Shown here: positions 1 through 4,735 of the stretch, one piece after another
Layout of the letters: each line of letters opens with the position of its first letter
Position numbering within the stretch: the first letter of the stretch is position 1
Source: Spirochaetaceae bacterium UBA1306
GTDB lineage: Bacteria > Spirochaetota > Spirochaetia > Treponematales > Rectinemataceae
Length of the DNA: 7,327 nt
Direction: 5' to 3'
NCBI GenBank assembly: GCA_002307245.1
Contig: DBTW01000135.1
Span: forward strand, 1 to 7,327
Made by a program: the position numbers and the translations under genes
Notes under the pieces: model-generated
What the model was told of the DNA's origin: nothing
What the model saw: the letters and a program-made list of their open reading frames with translations, nothing else
The model's database searches: none

Positions 1-476
1 TCGACGTCCTCGCCCACGTAGCCCGCCTCGGTGAGTGTGGTGGCGTCGGCCATCGCGAAGGGGACTTTCAGCTTCTTGGCGAGAGTCTTGGCAAGCAGGG
101 TCTTGCCCGTGCCGGTGGGCCCGATGAGGAGGACGTTCGACTTCTCGATCTCGACCTCGGCGTGGACGTCGCCAGCGTGGGCTATGCGCTTGTAGTGGTT
201 GTAGACCGCTACGGAGAGGGCCTTCTTGACGTAGTCCTGGCCCACGACGTATTGGTCGAGGTATTCCTTGATCTCCCGGGGCTTGGGCACGTCGCCGGTG
301 AAGCCGGCCGCCAGCTCGGTCTCGTCCTCGGCGAGGATCTGCTCGCAGACCTTGACGCACTCGTCGCAGATATACACGCCGGGGCCCGCGATGATCCTAC
401 GGGCGAATTCGGCGCTCTTGCCGCAGAAGGAGCAGGTCCGCTCCTCGCCTTGGTTATTTTGCTTCTGCTTGGCCAT
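1..476 (-). CDS. clpX: ATP-dependent Clp protease ATP-binding subunit ClpX (N-terminal part, runs off the left edge)
   Basis: ClpX is the AAA+ unfoldase that recognises substrates, unfolds them with ATP and feeds them into the ClpP chamber in the cytoplasm. Only the first 158 residues lie in the window. They begin with the ClpX zinc-binding domain, with Cys15, Cys18, Cys37 and Cys40 at the same numbering as in E. coli. A YLDQYVVGQ segment at about 72-80 leads into the AAA+ domain, and the Walker A motif GPTGTGKT is at 119-126. The visible part ends just after EAGYVGEDV, a typical ClpX stretch, so the Walker B, sensor and IGF-loop regions are outside. The ATG at 476 has a strong GGAGG Shine-Dalgarno four bases upstream, inside the end of clpP. 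The gene overlaps clpP by 23 bp, so co-transcription and coupled translation are likely. Identity is certain from the motifs. Confidence 0.97.
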   Translation of the reverse strand, partial: MAKQKQNNQGEERTCSFCGKSAEFARRIIAGPGVYICDECVKVCEQILAEDETELAAGFTGDVPKPREIKEYLDQYVVGQDYVKKALSVAVYNHYKRIAHAGDVHAEVEIEKSNVLLIGPTGTGKTLLAKTLAKKLKVPFAMADATTLTEAGYVGEDV

Positions 477-1074
477 GCTTCCTCCGCTCGAGAAGGCGGT
501 CGACTAGTCCGTATTCCAAGGCTTCCTGCGCGGACATAAAGAAGTCGCGCTCCATGTCGGCCGCCACCGCGCTCGGGTCCTTGCCTGAGGCGAGGGCGAA
601 GTAATCTATCGTGAGCTTCTTCAACCGGAGGATTTCCTTGGCCTGGAGGCTCACGTCGGAAGCCTGGCCCTGCGCGCCTCCCCAAGGCTGGTGGATGAGG
701 ACGCGGGAGGAGGGCAGGGCGAAGCGCTTGCCCTTGGCCCCGCAGGCGAGGATGAGGGCGGCCATGGAGGCCGCCTGGCCGACGCAATAGGTCTGGACGT
801 CCGGCTTGATGCATTGGATCGTGTCGTAGAGGGCAAGGCCCGCAGTGACCGAGCCCCCCGGCGAGTTAATGTAGATCGTGATGTCCTTCTCGGGGTCCTG
901 GGACTCGAGGAAGAGGAGCTGGGCCACGATGAGGTCGGCCGTAAGGTCGTTGATCTCGCCGTCCACGAAGACGATCCGGTCCTTCAGCAGGCGGGAATAG
1001 ATGTCGTAGGACCTCTCTCCGATGCCGGTCTGCTCGATGACGACGGGCACCAGGTTATGCATTCGCTCATCCAT
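454..1074 (-). CDS. clpP: ATP-dependent Clp protease proteolytic subunit ClpP
   Basis: ClpP is the serine peptidase that forms a double heptameric barrel and degrades proteins delivered by ClpX. The catalytic triad is visible. Counted from the alternative upstream ATG at 1089 it is Ser108 (in GQAASMAA), His133 (in IHQPWGG) and Asp182 (in MERDFF), with the same 25 and 49 residue spacings as E. coli. The oxyanion-hole stretch INSPGGSVTAG also precedes the serine. I prefer the ATG at 1074, giving 206 aa, because a GAGG sits nine bases upstream of it. The GAGG before the ATG at 1089 (211 aa) is only two bases away, too close for normal use. A third ATG at 1062 begins MHNLVPVVIEQ, close to the mature N-terminus of homologues. 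The gene follows tig by about 26 bp and overlaps clpX by 23 bp, so the three form one operon. Confidence 0.96.
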   Translation of the reverse strand: MDERMHNLVPVVIEQTGIGERSYDIYSRLLKDRIVFVDGEINDLTADLIVAQLLFLESQDPEKDITIYINSPGGSVTAGLALYDTIQCIKPDVQTYCVGQAASMAALILACGAKGKRFALPSSRVLIHQPWGGAQGQASDVSLQAKEILRLKKLTIDYFALASGKDPSAVAADMERDFFMSAQEALEYGLVDRLLERRKHGQAEAK

Positions 1075-1100
1075 GGCGGTATACCTCATTGCCTCAGAAA

Positions 1101-2465
1101 TTACTCAGAATCCTTGAGCAAGTCCACGAACGATACTTTATCACCCTTTTTGAGCTTCGCGGCGGCCAGGAGATCGGCCATGAGCTTGTCCTCCTTGATC
1201 CTGTCGCGGAGGTAGTCCATGGAGCCGCGCTTCTCGTACTCGGCCTTGACCTCGTCGACCGAGAGGGAGCTCTCGGCGGCTTGGCGGGAGAATTCGGCCT
1301 CGAGCTCGGCCTCGGAGCACTCGTACTTCCCGTCCTCGGCCAGCCTCTCGAGGGCGAGCCTGGTCGTGATGGCCCTCTCGGCGGAGGGCTTCCACTCCTC
1401 GACGAGGGCCTCCCTGGTCTTGCCGGAGTAGGCGAGGATGCGCTCGAGCTTGTCTTCGGTGTCGATACCCATCTGCCGCTTGAGGTTCTCCAGGCGCATC
1501 GCCAGTTCGGCGGCGACCATGGACTCGGGCAGTTCGACCTTGGAACGGGCGAGGAGCCCCTCGACGATGGCCTTCTCCTCAAGCGACTTGAGCTTGTCGG
1601 CCAGGCGCTTCTCGAGCTGGGCCCGGATATCGGCCTTGAGGTCGGCGAGGGTCTTGTACTTCTCGGAGACGTCCTGGGCCAGCTCGTCGTCGAGGGCGGG
1701 GAGCTTCTTTTCCTTGATCTTCGTGAGCTTCACGACGAGCTTGACGGTCTTCCCGGCCAGCTCGGAGGACTCGAAGTCGGCGGGATAGGATTTCTCGACT
1801 GTCTTTTCCTCGTCCCGCTTCATCCCGACGATCTCGTCGTCGATCTTGTAGGCGTTGTAGCCCGTGCCGATCTCGAAGGTGAAGTCCTCGCGCTCGGTGC
1901 CGGCCACGGTCTGGCCGTCGACGTCGAGCTCGTGGAAGTTGACGGTGGCGATATCGCCCTTGGCGGCCTTGGCGGCCGCCTCGCGCTCGACGACCACGGC
2001 GTTGCGCTCGCGGATGTCCTCGAGCTCGCGGGCCTCGTCCTCGGGGCCGATCTCGCATTGCGGCTTCGCGACCTCGATGCCCTTCCAGTCGCCTACCTCG
2101 ATCGCTGGGAACACGTCGTACTTGACGGCGAAGCTGAAGTCCTTGTCCAGGGCGAAGTCGGGCTCGCCCTCAAGGCTCGGGGTGGAGTAGCCGAGGGGCT
2201 GCTCCTTGGGGTCGGCGTCCTTGAGGGCCTCCTCGACCGCCTTCTCAAGGATCCTGCCCATCGCGTCCAGCCTGAGGCTGTCGCCGAACTTGCGCTCGAG
2301 GACGGATGCGGGCACGTGACCCGAGCGGAAGCCGTCTATGCGCACGCTTTTCGAGTACTCGCGGAGCAGGGCGTCGTATTCCTTCCTGGATTCGGCGCAG
2401 GGCACTGTGACGCTGAGCTTCACCATGGAATGCTCGAGCTTCTCGATGTTCTTGCTCGCTATCAT
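1101..2465 (-). CDS. tig: Trigger factor (ribosome-associated chaperone / FKBP-type PPIase)
   Basis: Trigger factor binds the ribosome near the exit tunnel and shields nascent chains. The 454-residue product (E. coli: 432) shows the family order: ribosome-binding domain (about 1-145), FKBP-like PPIase domain (about 165-250), then a long helical substrate-binding region to the C-terminus. The docking motif at 45-52 reads GFRSGHVP, preceded by VRID as in E. coli, but both lysines of GFRKGKVP are replaced. In the PPIase domain the usual IPGFEDGI segment is NAYKIDDEI (204-212), so prolyl isomerase activity is doubtful. LPALDDELAQDVSEKY (255-270) resembles treponemal homologues as I recall them. 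The ATG at 2465 has GAGAGGA seven bases upstream. The frame stays open to an ATG at 2543, but that extension would run close to the tRNA terminator and is unlike the family N-terminus. It is first in the tig-clpP-clpX operon. The 80-bp leader (2466-2545) holds small GC-rich hairpins, with no convincing promoter and no CIRCE operator. Confidence 0.95.
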   Translation of the reverse strand: MIASKNIEKLEHSMVKLSVTVPCAESRKEYDALLREYSKSVRIDGFRSGHVPASVLERKFGDSLRLDAMGRILEKAVEEALKDADPKEQPLGYSTPSLEGEPDFALDKDFSFAVKYDVFPAIEVGDWKGIEVAKPQCEIGPEDEARELEDIRERNAVVVEREAAAKAAKGDIATVNFHELDVDGQTVAGTEREDFTFEIGTGYNAYKIDDEIVGMKRDEEKTVEKSYPADFESSELAGKTVKLVVKLTKIKEKKLPALDDELAQDVSEKYKTLADLKADIRAQLEKRLADKLKSLEEKAIVEGLLARSKVELPESMVAAELAMRLENLKRQMGIDTEDKLERILAYSGKTREALVEEWKPSAERAITTRLALERLAEDGKYECSEAELEAEFSRQAAESSLSVDEVKAEYEKRGSMDYLRDRIKEDKLMADLLAAAKLKKGDKVSFVDLLKDSE

Positions 2466-2545
2466 GGACGATTCCTCTCTTTTAGGCGGAATGGACGGCC
2501 ACGTTATGGCGGCCGTAGGCGCTTCGCGCGCCCTGGGACACAAGC

Positions 2546-2577
2546 AAAAAAAGGCGACCCGGAAGCCCGGGTCGCCT
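2546..2577 (-). terminator. Strong intrinsic terminator after the tRNA-Leu/tRNA-Gly unit
   Basis: GGCGACCCGG (2553-2562) and CCGGGTCGCC (2567-2576) form a perfect 10-bp stem with a four-base loop. On the minus strand the stem is followed at once by seven T residues (2552-2546). This is a textbook Rho-independent terminator placed seven bases beyond the end of tRNA-Gly. It separates tRNA transcription from the tig operon, whose promoter should therefore lie within 2466-2545. Confidence 0.93.
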
Positions 2578-2583
2578 CGTCAT

Positions 2584-2658
2584 TGGAGCGGGAAACGGGA
2601 GTTGGACCCGCGACATCCACCTTGGCAAGGTGGCGCTCTACCACTGAGCTATTCCCGC
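2584..2658 (-). tRNA. tRNA-Gly (anticodon GCC), CCA encoded
   Basis: The minus strand folds as a full cloverleaf. The 7-bp acceptor stem GCGGGAA/TTCCCGC is followed by discriminator T and an encoded CCA. The D arm is GCTC/GAGC with the conserved GG in its loop. The anticodon stem CCACC/GGTGG carries loop TTGCCAA, hence anticodon GCC. The T stem GCGGG/CCCGT has loop TCCAACT instead of the standard TTCRANY, so position 55 is C rather than T. It is the only one of the five tRNA genes here that encodes its CCA end. It is the last gene of the tRNA cluster, just before the terminator. Confidence 0.95.
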
Positions 2659-2690
2659 GCGAAACATACAGCCCCCCGCGCATCCGGGGA

Positions 2691-2771
2691 TGCGAGAGAA
2701 GGGACTTGAACCCTCACGCCGCAAGGCACCAGATCCTAAGTCTGGCGTGTCTGCCATTCCACCACTCTCGC
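2691..2771 (-). tRNA. tRNA-Leu (anticodon TAG)
   Basis: This is a class II tRNA with a long variable arm (a TGCC/GGCG stem-loop). The acceptor stem is GCGAGAG/CTCTCGC with discriminator A. The anticodon stem CCAGA/TCTGG carries loop CTTAGGA, giving anticodon TAG for the leucine CUN box. The T arm is GAGGG-TTCAAGT-CCCTT. No CCA is encoded (the next bases are TCC), so a CCA-adding enzyme is needed. The discriminator lies within an inverted repeat CGCATCC/GGATGCG (2679-2694), a possible processing hairpin in the 32-bp spacer before tRNA-Gly. Confidence 0.95.
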
Positions 2772-2803
2772 GTCGATCGGCTCTCGCCGCGCCGACGCGC
2801 CGC

Positions 2804-2832
2804 ATGGTAAACGCAGGCCCTTTTGCTGTCAA
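2804..2832 (-). promoter_or_regulatory. Sigma-70-type promoter for tRNA-Leu and tRNA-Gly
   Basis: On the minus strand a perfect -35 box TTGACA (2832-2827) is followed by a 17-nt spacer and the -10 box TACCAT (2809-2804; four of six consensus bases). The predicted start near 2797 gives a leader of about 26 nt before tRNA-Leu. The leader can form a small hairpin, TCGGC/GCCGA (2777-2781 with 2791-2795). No other promoter of this quality lies between the Lys and Leu genes. Confidence 0.75.
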
Positions 2833-2890
2833 GGCCCCGTCCATCGCCGTTTCCCGGCGAAAGCCGCGGCGAAGCGGCCTTTCTGTACCC

Positions 2891-2930
2891 GGATAAGAGC
2901 GGGACGGCTCTCGCCGTCCCGCCCGTATCC
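2891..2930. terminator. Large perfect hairpin after tRNA-Lys, probable terminator or processing structure
   Basis: GCGGGACGGC (2899-2908) pairs perfectly with GCCGTCCCGC (2913-2922) around loop TCTC. Beyond a three-by-three internal loop, GGATA (2891-2895) pairs with TATCC (2926-2930). It lies three bases beyond tRNA-Lys. Neither side carries a proper T tract; the minus-strand side continues TCTTATCC. It may be a weak terminator for His-Arg-Lys or a processing hairpin, and the hairpin itself is certain. Its apex sequence CGGCTCTCGCCG recurs exactly at 2778-2789. Confidence 0.55.
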
Positions 2931-2932
2931 TA

Positions 2933-3005
2933 TGAGCCGCGCAGGCATCGAACCTGCGACCCGCAGATTAAGAGTCTGCTGCTCTGCCAGCTGAGCTAGC
3001 GGCCC
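2933..3005 (-). tRNA. tRNA-Lys (anticodon CTT)
   Basis: The acceptor stem GGGCCGC/GCGGCTC contains one G-T wobble and is followed by discriminator A. The D arm is GCTC/GAGC. The anticodon stem GCAGA/TCTGC carries loop CTCTTAA, anticodon CTT. The T arm is GCAGG-TTCGATG-CCTGC, with an unusual G at position 60. No CCA is encoded. It lies 20 bp downstream of tRNA-Arg and is the last gene of the His-Arg-Lys group. Confidence 0.95.
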
Positions 3006-3025
3006 ATTCATACCCTTTTGCACCG

Positions 3026-3099
3026 TGCGTCCGACAGGAGTCGAACCTGCGACCTACGGATTCGAAGTCCGTCGCTCTATCCAGCTGAGCTACGAACGC
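3026..3099 (-). tRNA. tRNA-Arg (anticodon TCG)
   Basis: The acceptor stem GCGTTCG/CGGACGC contains one T-G pair and is followed by discriminator A. The anticodon stem ACGGA/TCCGT carries loop CTTCGAA, anticodon TCG. The T arm is GCAGG-TTCGACT-CCTGT. No CCA is encoded. A 51-bp spacer with two short hairpins (AGCC/GGCT and ACCCG/CGGGT) separates it from tRNA-His upstream; these could serve transcript processing. Anticodon TCG with genomic T34 is less common than ACG for this codon box. Confidence 0.95.
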
Positions 3100-3150
3100 A
3101 ACGATAGCCTTTCGGCTCCCGACCGAACCCGTTGGCGGGTGCGGCCGTAG

Positions 3151-3224
3151 GGTGGGTGACGGGTTTTGAACCCGCGACAACCAGTTCCACAGACTGGCAC
3201 TCTACCCACTGAGCTACACCCACC
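3151..3224 (-). tRNA. tRNA-His (anticodon GTG), with encoded G-1
   Basis: The acceptor stem GTGGGTG/CACCCAC is preceded by an encoded G at -1, facing discriminator C73. This extra pair is the bacterial identity element for histidyl-tRNA synthetase. The anticodon stem CCAGT/ACTGG carries loop CTGTGGA, anticodon GTG. The T arm is GCGGG-TTCAAAA-CCCGT. No CCA is encoded. It is the first gene of the His-Arg-Lys group, about 11 nt after the predicted transcription start. Confidence 0.95.
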
Positions 3225-3241
3225 GTGCAATCGGTAAGCTG

Positions 3242-3270
3242 AGGATGCCCAAAGCGAGGAAAAATGTCAA
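3242..3270 (-). promoter_or_regulatory. Sigma-70-type promoter for tRNA-His-Arg-Lys
   Basis: On the minus strand a perfect TTGACA -35 box (3270-3265) is followed by 17 nt and a poor -10 box CATCCT (3247-3242; three of six). The predicted start near 3235 is about 11 nt before tRNA-His. The weak -10 is offset by the ideal -35, spacing and position directly before a stable RNA gene. Confidence 0.7.
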
Positions 3271-3284
3271 GTGGAAGCGGCGGT

Positions 3285-3336
3285 AAAAAGTCGACGCCGC
3301 CCTCGCTTCGGGCTCTTTCATTCGGGGAATCGACGT
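3285..3336 (-). terminator. Possible weak intrinsic terminator after the radical SAM gene
   Basis: After the stop codon at 3337 the minus strand can form GCCC/GGGC (3313-3310 with 3302-3299). An outer GTCGA pairs with TCGAC (3294-3290), directly followed by five Ts (3289-3285). The structure is short and has unpaired bases, so read-through into the tRNA genes is possible. It lies just upstream of the tRNA-His promoter. Confidence 0.3.
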
Positions 3337-4350
3337 CTATACCTTAATATGCAGCGCCATGCCGCAGTTCGCGCAATAAGCCGCGGAATCCGTTTTCCTT
3401 AATCCGCTCGTGTCGATCCGATAGCCCCGCCTCGAGACGACTATCGAGCCGCAGTCCGGGCAGAGCGTATCCGAGCTCCTGCCGGGGACATTTCCGACGA
3501 AGACATAGCGGAGCTGAGCGCCCGCGGCGGCCGCGAGCGAGGCCAGGAGCGCAGGATCCGTAGGCGGCGATCGGAATTTCCATTCGGGCCTGTAGGCCGA
3601 CAGGTGGAGCGGGATATCGGGGGACAGTCCGGCGATGAAGGAGGCAATCGACAGGATACCGGCTTCATCGTCGGAAATTCCCGGCACAACGAGCGTGGTA
3701 AGCTCCAGGTGGCAGATCGAGGAGGCGATGCGGATGAACTCCAGCACGGCATCCCGATCTCCGCCCAGGACCTTCTCGTAGGCATCGGCAGACCAGGACT
3801 TCAGGTCCACGTTCGCGGCGTCGGTCAGGGCCAGGAGCTCGCGTGCGGGGGTAGGGGACAGGCAGCCGTTCGTCACGAGGACGTTCTTGAGCCCGGCTCG
3901 GCGCGCGGCCGTCATCGCGTTGCGGACGAATTCGAAGTGGACGCAGGGTTCTGAATAGGTATAGGCGATGGAGGGCGCGCCCGATCGGAGGGCGGCCTTG
4001 ACCAGGGATTCCGGCGAGAAAGCCTCGAGCCGGGGCGGCAGTTCCTGGGAGATGCTCCAGTTCTGGCAGAAGGGGCAGCGGAGGTTGCAGCCCGCGAAGC
4101 CGACCGAGAAGGCCGCGCTGCCCGGCAGGAAATGATGGAGGGGCTTCTTCTCGATAGGGTCGGTAGAAAGAGAGGACACGAGGCCGAAATAGGGGAGGGC
4201 CATGGCCCCGCCCTCGTTGCGCCTGACCTTACAGAGCCCCGAGGCGCCCTCGGCCAGTCGGCAGCCGTGGGGACAGAGCTCGCAGACTATGGCGCCGCCG
4301 GCAGCGGGGCGCCATAGCTCGGCCAAAGGCGGCCCCCTGTCTGGCCGCAT
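3337..4350 (-). CDS. Radical SAM protein of the AmmeMemoRadiSam (AmrS) / pyruvate-formate-lyase-activating-enzyme-like family
   Basis: The 337-residue product has the AmrS layout. An N-terminal Cys cluster (Cys23, Cys26, Cys30, Cys40 in CELCPHGC...GLC) is followed by LSTDPIEKKPLHHFLPGS. The radical SAM motif CNLRCPFC has the cluster-binding cysteines Cys88, Cys92 and Cys95, followed by QNWSIS. TYSEP at about 131-135 and NVDLKSW at 180-186 are typical of the barrel. The C-terminus has two Cys pairs (297/300 and 326/329) resembling a zinc ribbon. The family couples reductive cleavage of S-adenosylmethionine to radical chemistry; the substrate is unknown to me. The usual partners AMMECR1 and Memo are not in this window. 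The ATG at 4350 overlaps the upstream stop as TGATG and lacks a clear Shine-Dalgarno, so translation is probably coupled. The frame stays open upstream to 4935, but that extension lies over other genes. The usual terminal PGVW is replaced by HIKV. Confidence 0.85.
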   Translation of the reverse strand: MRPDRGPPLAELWRPAAGGAIVCELCPHGCRLAEGASGLCKVRRNEGGAMALPYFGLVSSLSTDPIEKKPLHHFLPGSAAFSVGFAGCNLRCPFCQNWSISQELPPRLEAFSPESLVKAALRSGAPSIAYTYSEPCVHFEFVRNAMTAARRAGLKNVLVTNGCLSPTPARELLALTDAANVDLKSWSADAYEKVLGGDRDAVLEFIRIASSICHLELTTLVVPGISDDEAGILSIASFIAGLSPDIPLHLSAYRPEWKFRSPPTDPALLASLAAAAGAQLRYVFVGNVPGRSSDTLCPDCGSIVVSRRGYRIDTSGLRKTDSAAYCANCGMALHIKV

Positions 4351-4730
4351 CAGTCCCGCGCGCCCGAGAATACCCTTTCGCGGCCGTGGGCGCCCGAGAA
4401 GCGCAGCGGCTCGTCGACCTCGAAGGGCTCGTAGCGCAAGCCCCTGCTGCCCCGGCGGACCCAGAGGCGCATGCGCTGGCGCGAGGCACCGTCCTCGTCC
4501 ACCTGCGAGGCGAGTTCCTCGACCCCCTGCACGTCGGCCTTGCGGAACTCGAGGATGGCGGGCGGCTCGTCGGCGGCGCCCTTGGGGTCGGCGAGGAGTA
4601 TGCACTTCCCGAGGTCGTAGGGATGCTTGCGGAGGGTTCCCGTGAATGCCACCGCGTCTTGCGGAGCATTGGACTTGTAGCGGATCAGCCCGGAAAGCGG
4701 CTCTTCCTCGAGTTGCTCGATGAAATTCAT
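4350..4730 (-). CDS. Conserved-looking hypothetical protein (126 aa) between lnt and the radical SAM gene
   Basis: I do not recognise a named family. The 126-residue product begins MNFIEQLEEEPLSGLIRYKS and is rich in charged residues, with one cysteine (Cys43) and no signal peptide or membrane segment. It contains likely beta-strand stretches: AVAFTGTL at 27-33, KCILLADP at 42-49, PAILEFRKADV at 57-67, and QRMRLWVRRG with RYEPFEV at about 85-105. That suggests a small cytoplasmic beta-rich domain. Similar short proteins may occur in other spirochaetes, but this is from memory. The ATG at 4730 starts five bases after the lnt stop with GGAGG eight bases upstream, and the gene's own stop overlaps the next start (TGATG). 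This tight coupling on both sides supports a real gene. The frame is open far upstream (to 5384), but that stretch lies within lnt and is ignored. Confidence 0.82.
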   Translation of the reverse strand: MNFIEQLEEEPLSGLIRYKSNAPQDAVAFTGTLRKHPYDLGKCILLADPKGAADEPPAILEFRKADVQGVEELASQVDEDGASRQRMRLWVRRGSRGLRYEPFEVDEPLRFSGAHGRERVFSGARD

Positions 4731-4735
4731 GCCCC

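Noticed and set aside
2466..2545. Possible CIRCE or other heat-shock operator upstream of tig-clpP-clpX
   Set aside because: No TTAGCACTC-N9-GAGTGCTAA inverted repeat is present. Only short GC-rich hairpins (for example GGCGC/GCGCC at 2518-2532) and no convincing -35/-10 pair were found.
1089..2810. Long open frame on the plus strand (573 codons) opposite tig and running through the tRNA-Gly and tRNA-Leu genes
   Set aside because: It is antisense to trigger factor, has a leucine/glycine-rich composition typical of a GC-rich shadow frame, and crosses two tRNA genes and a terminator.
2638..3180. Short open frames across the tRNA cluster on both strands
   Set aside because: They are translations of tRNA genes (for example GPLAQLAEQQTLNL and VAQLDRATDFES), a well-known false positive.
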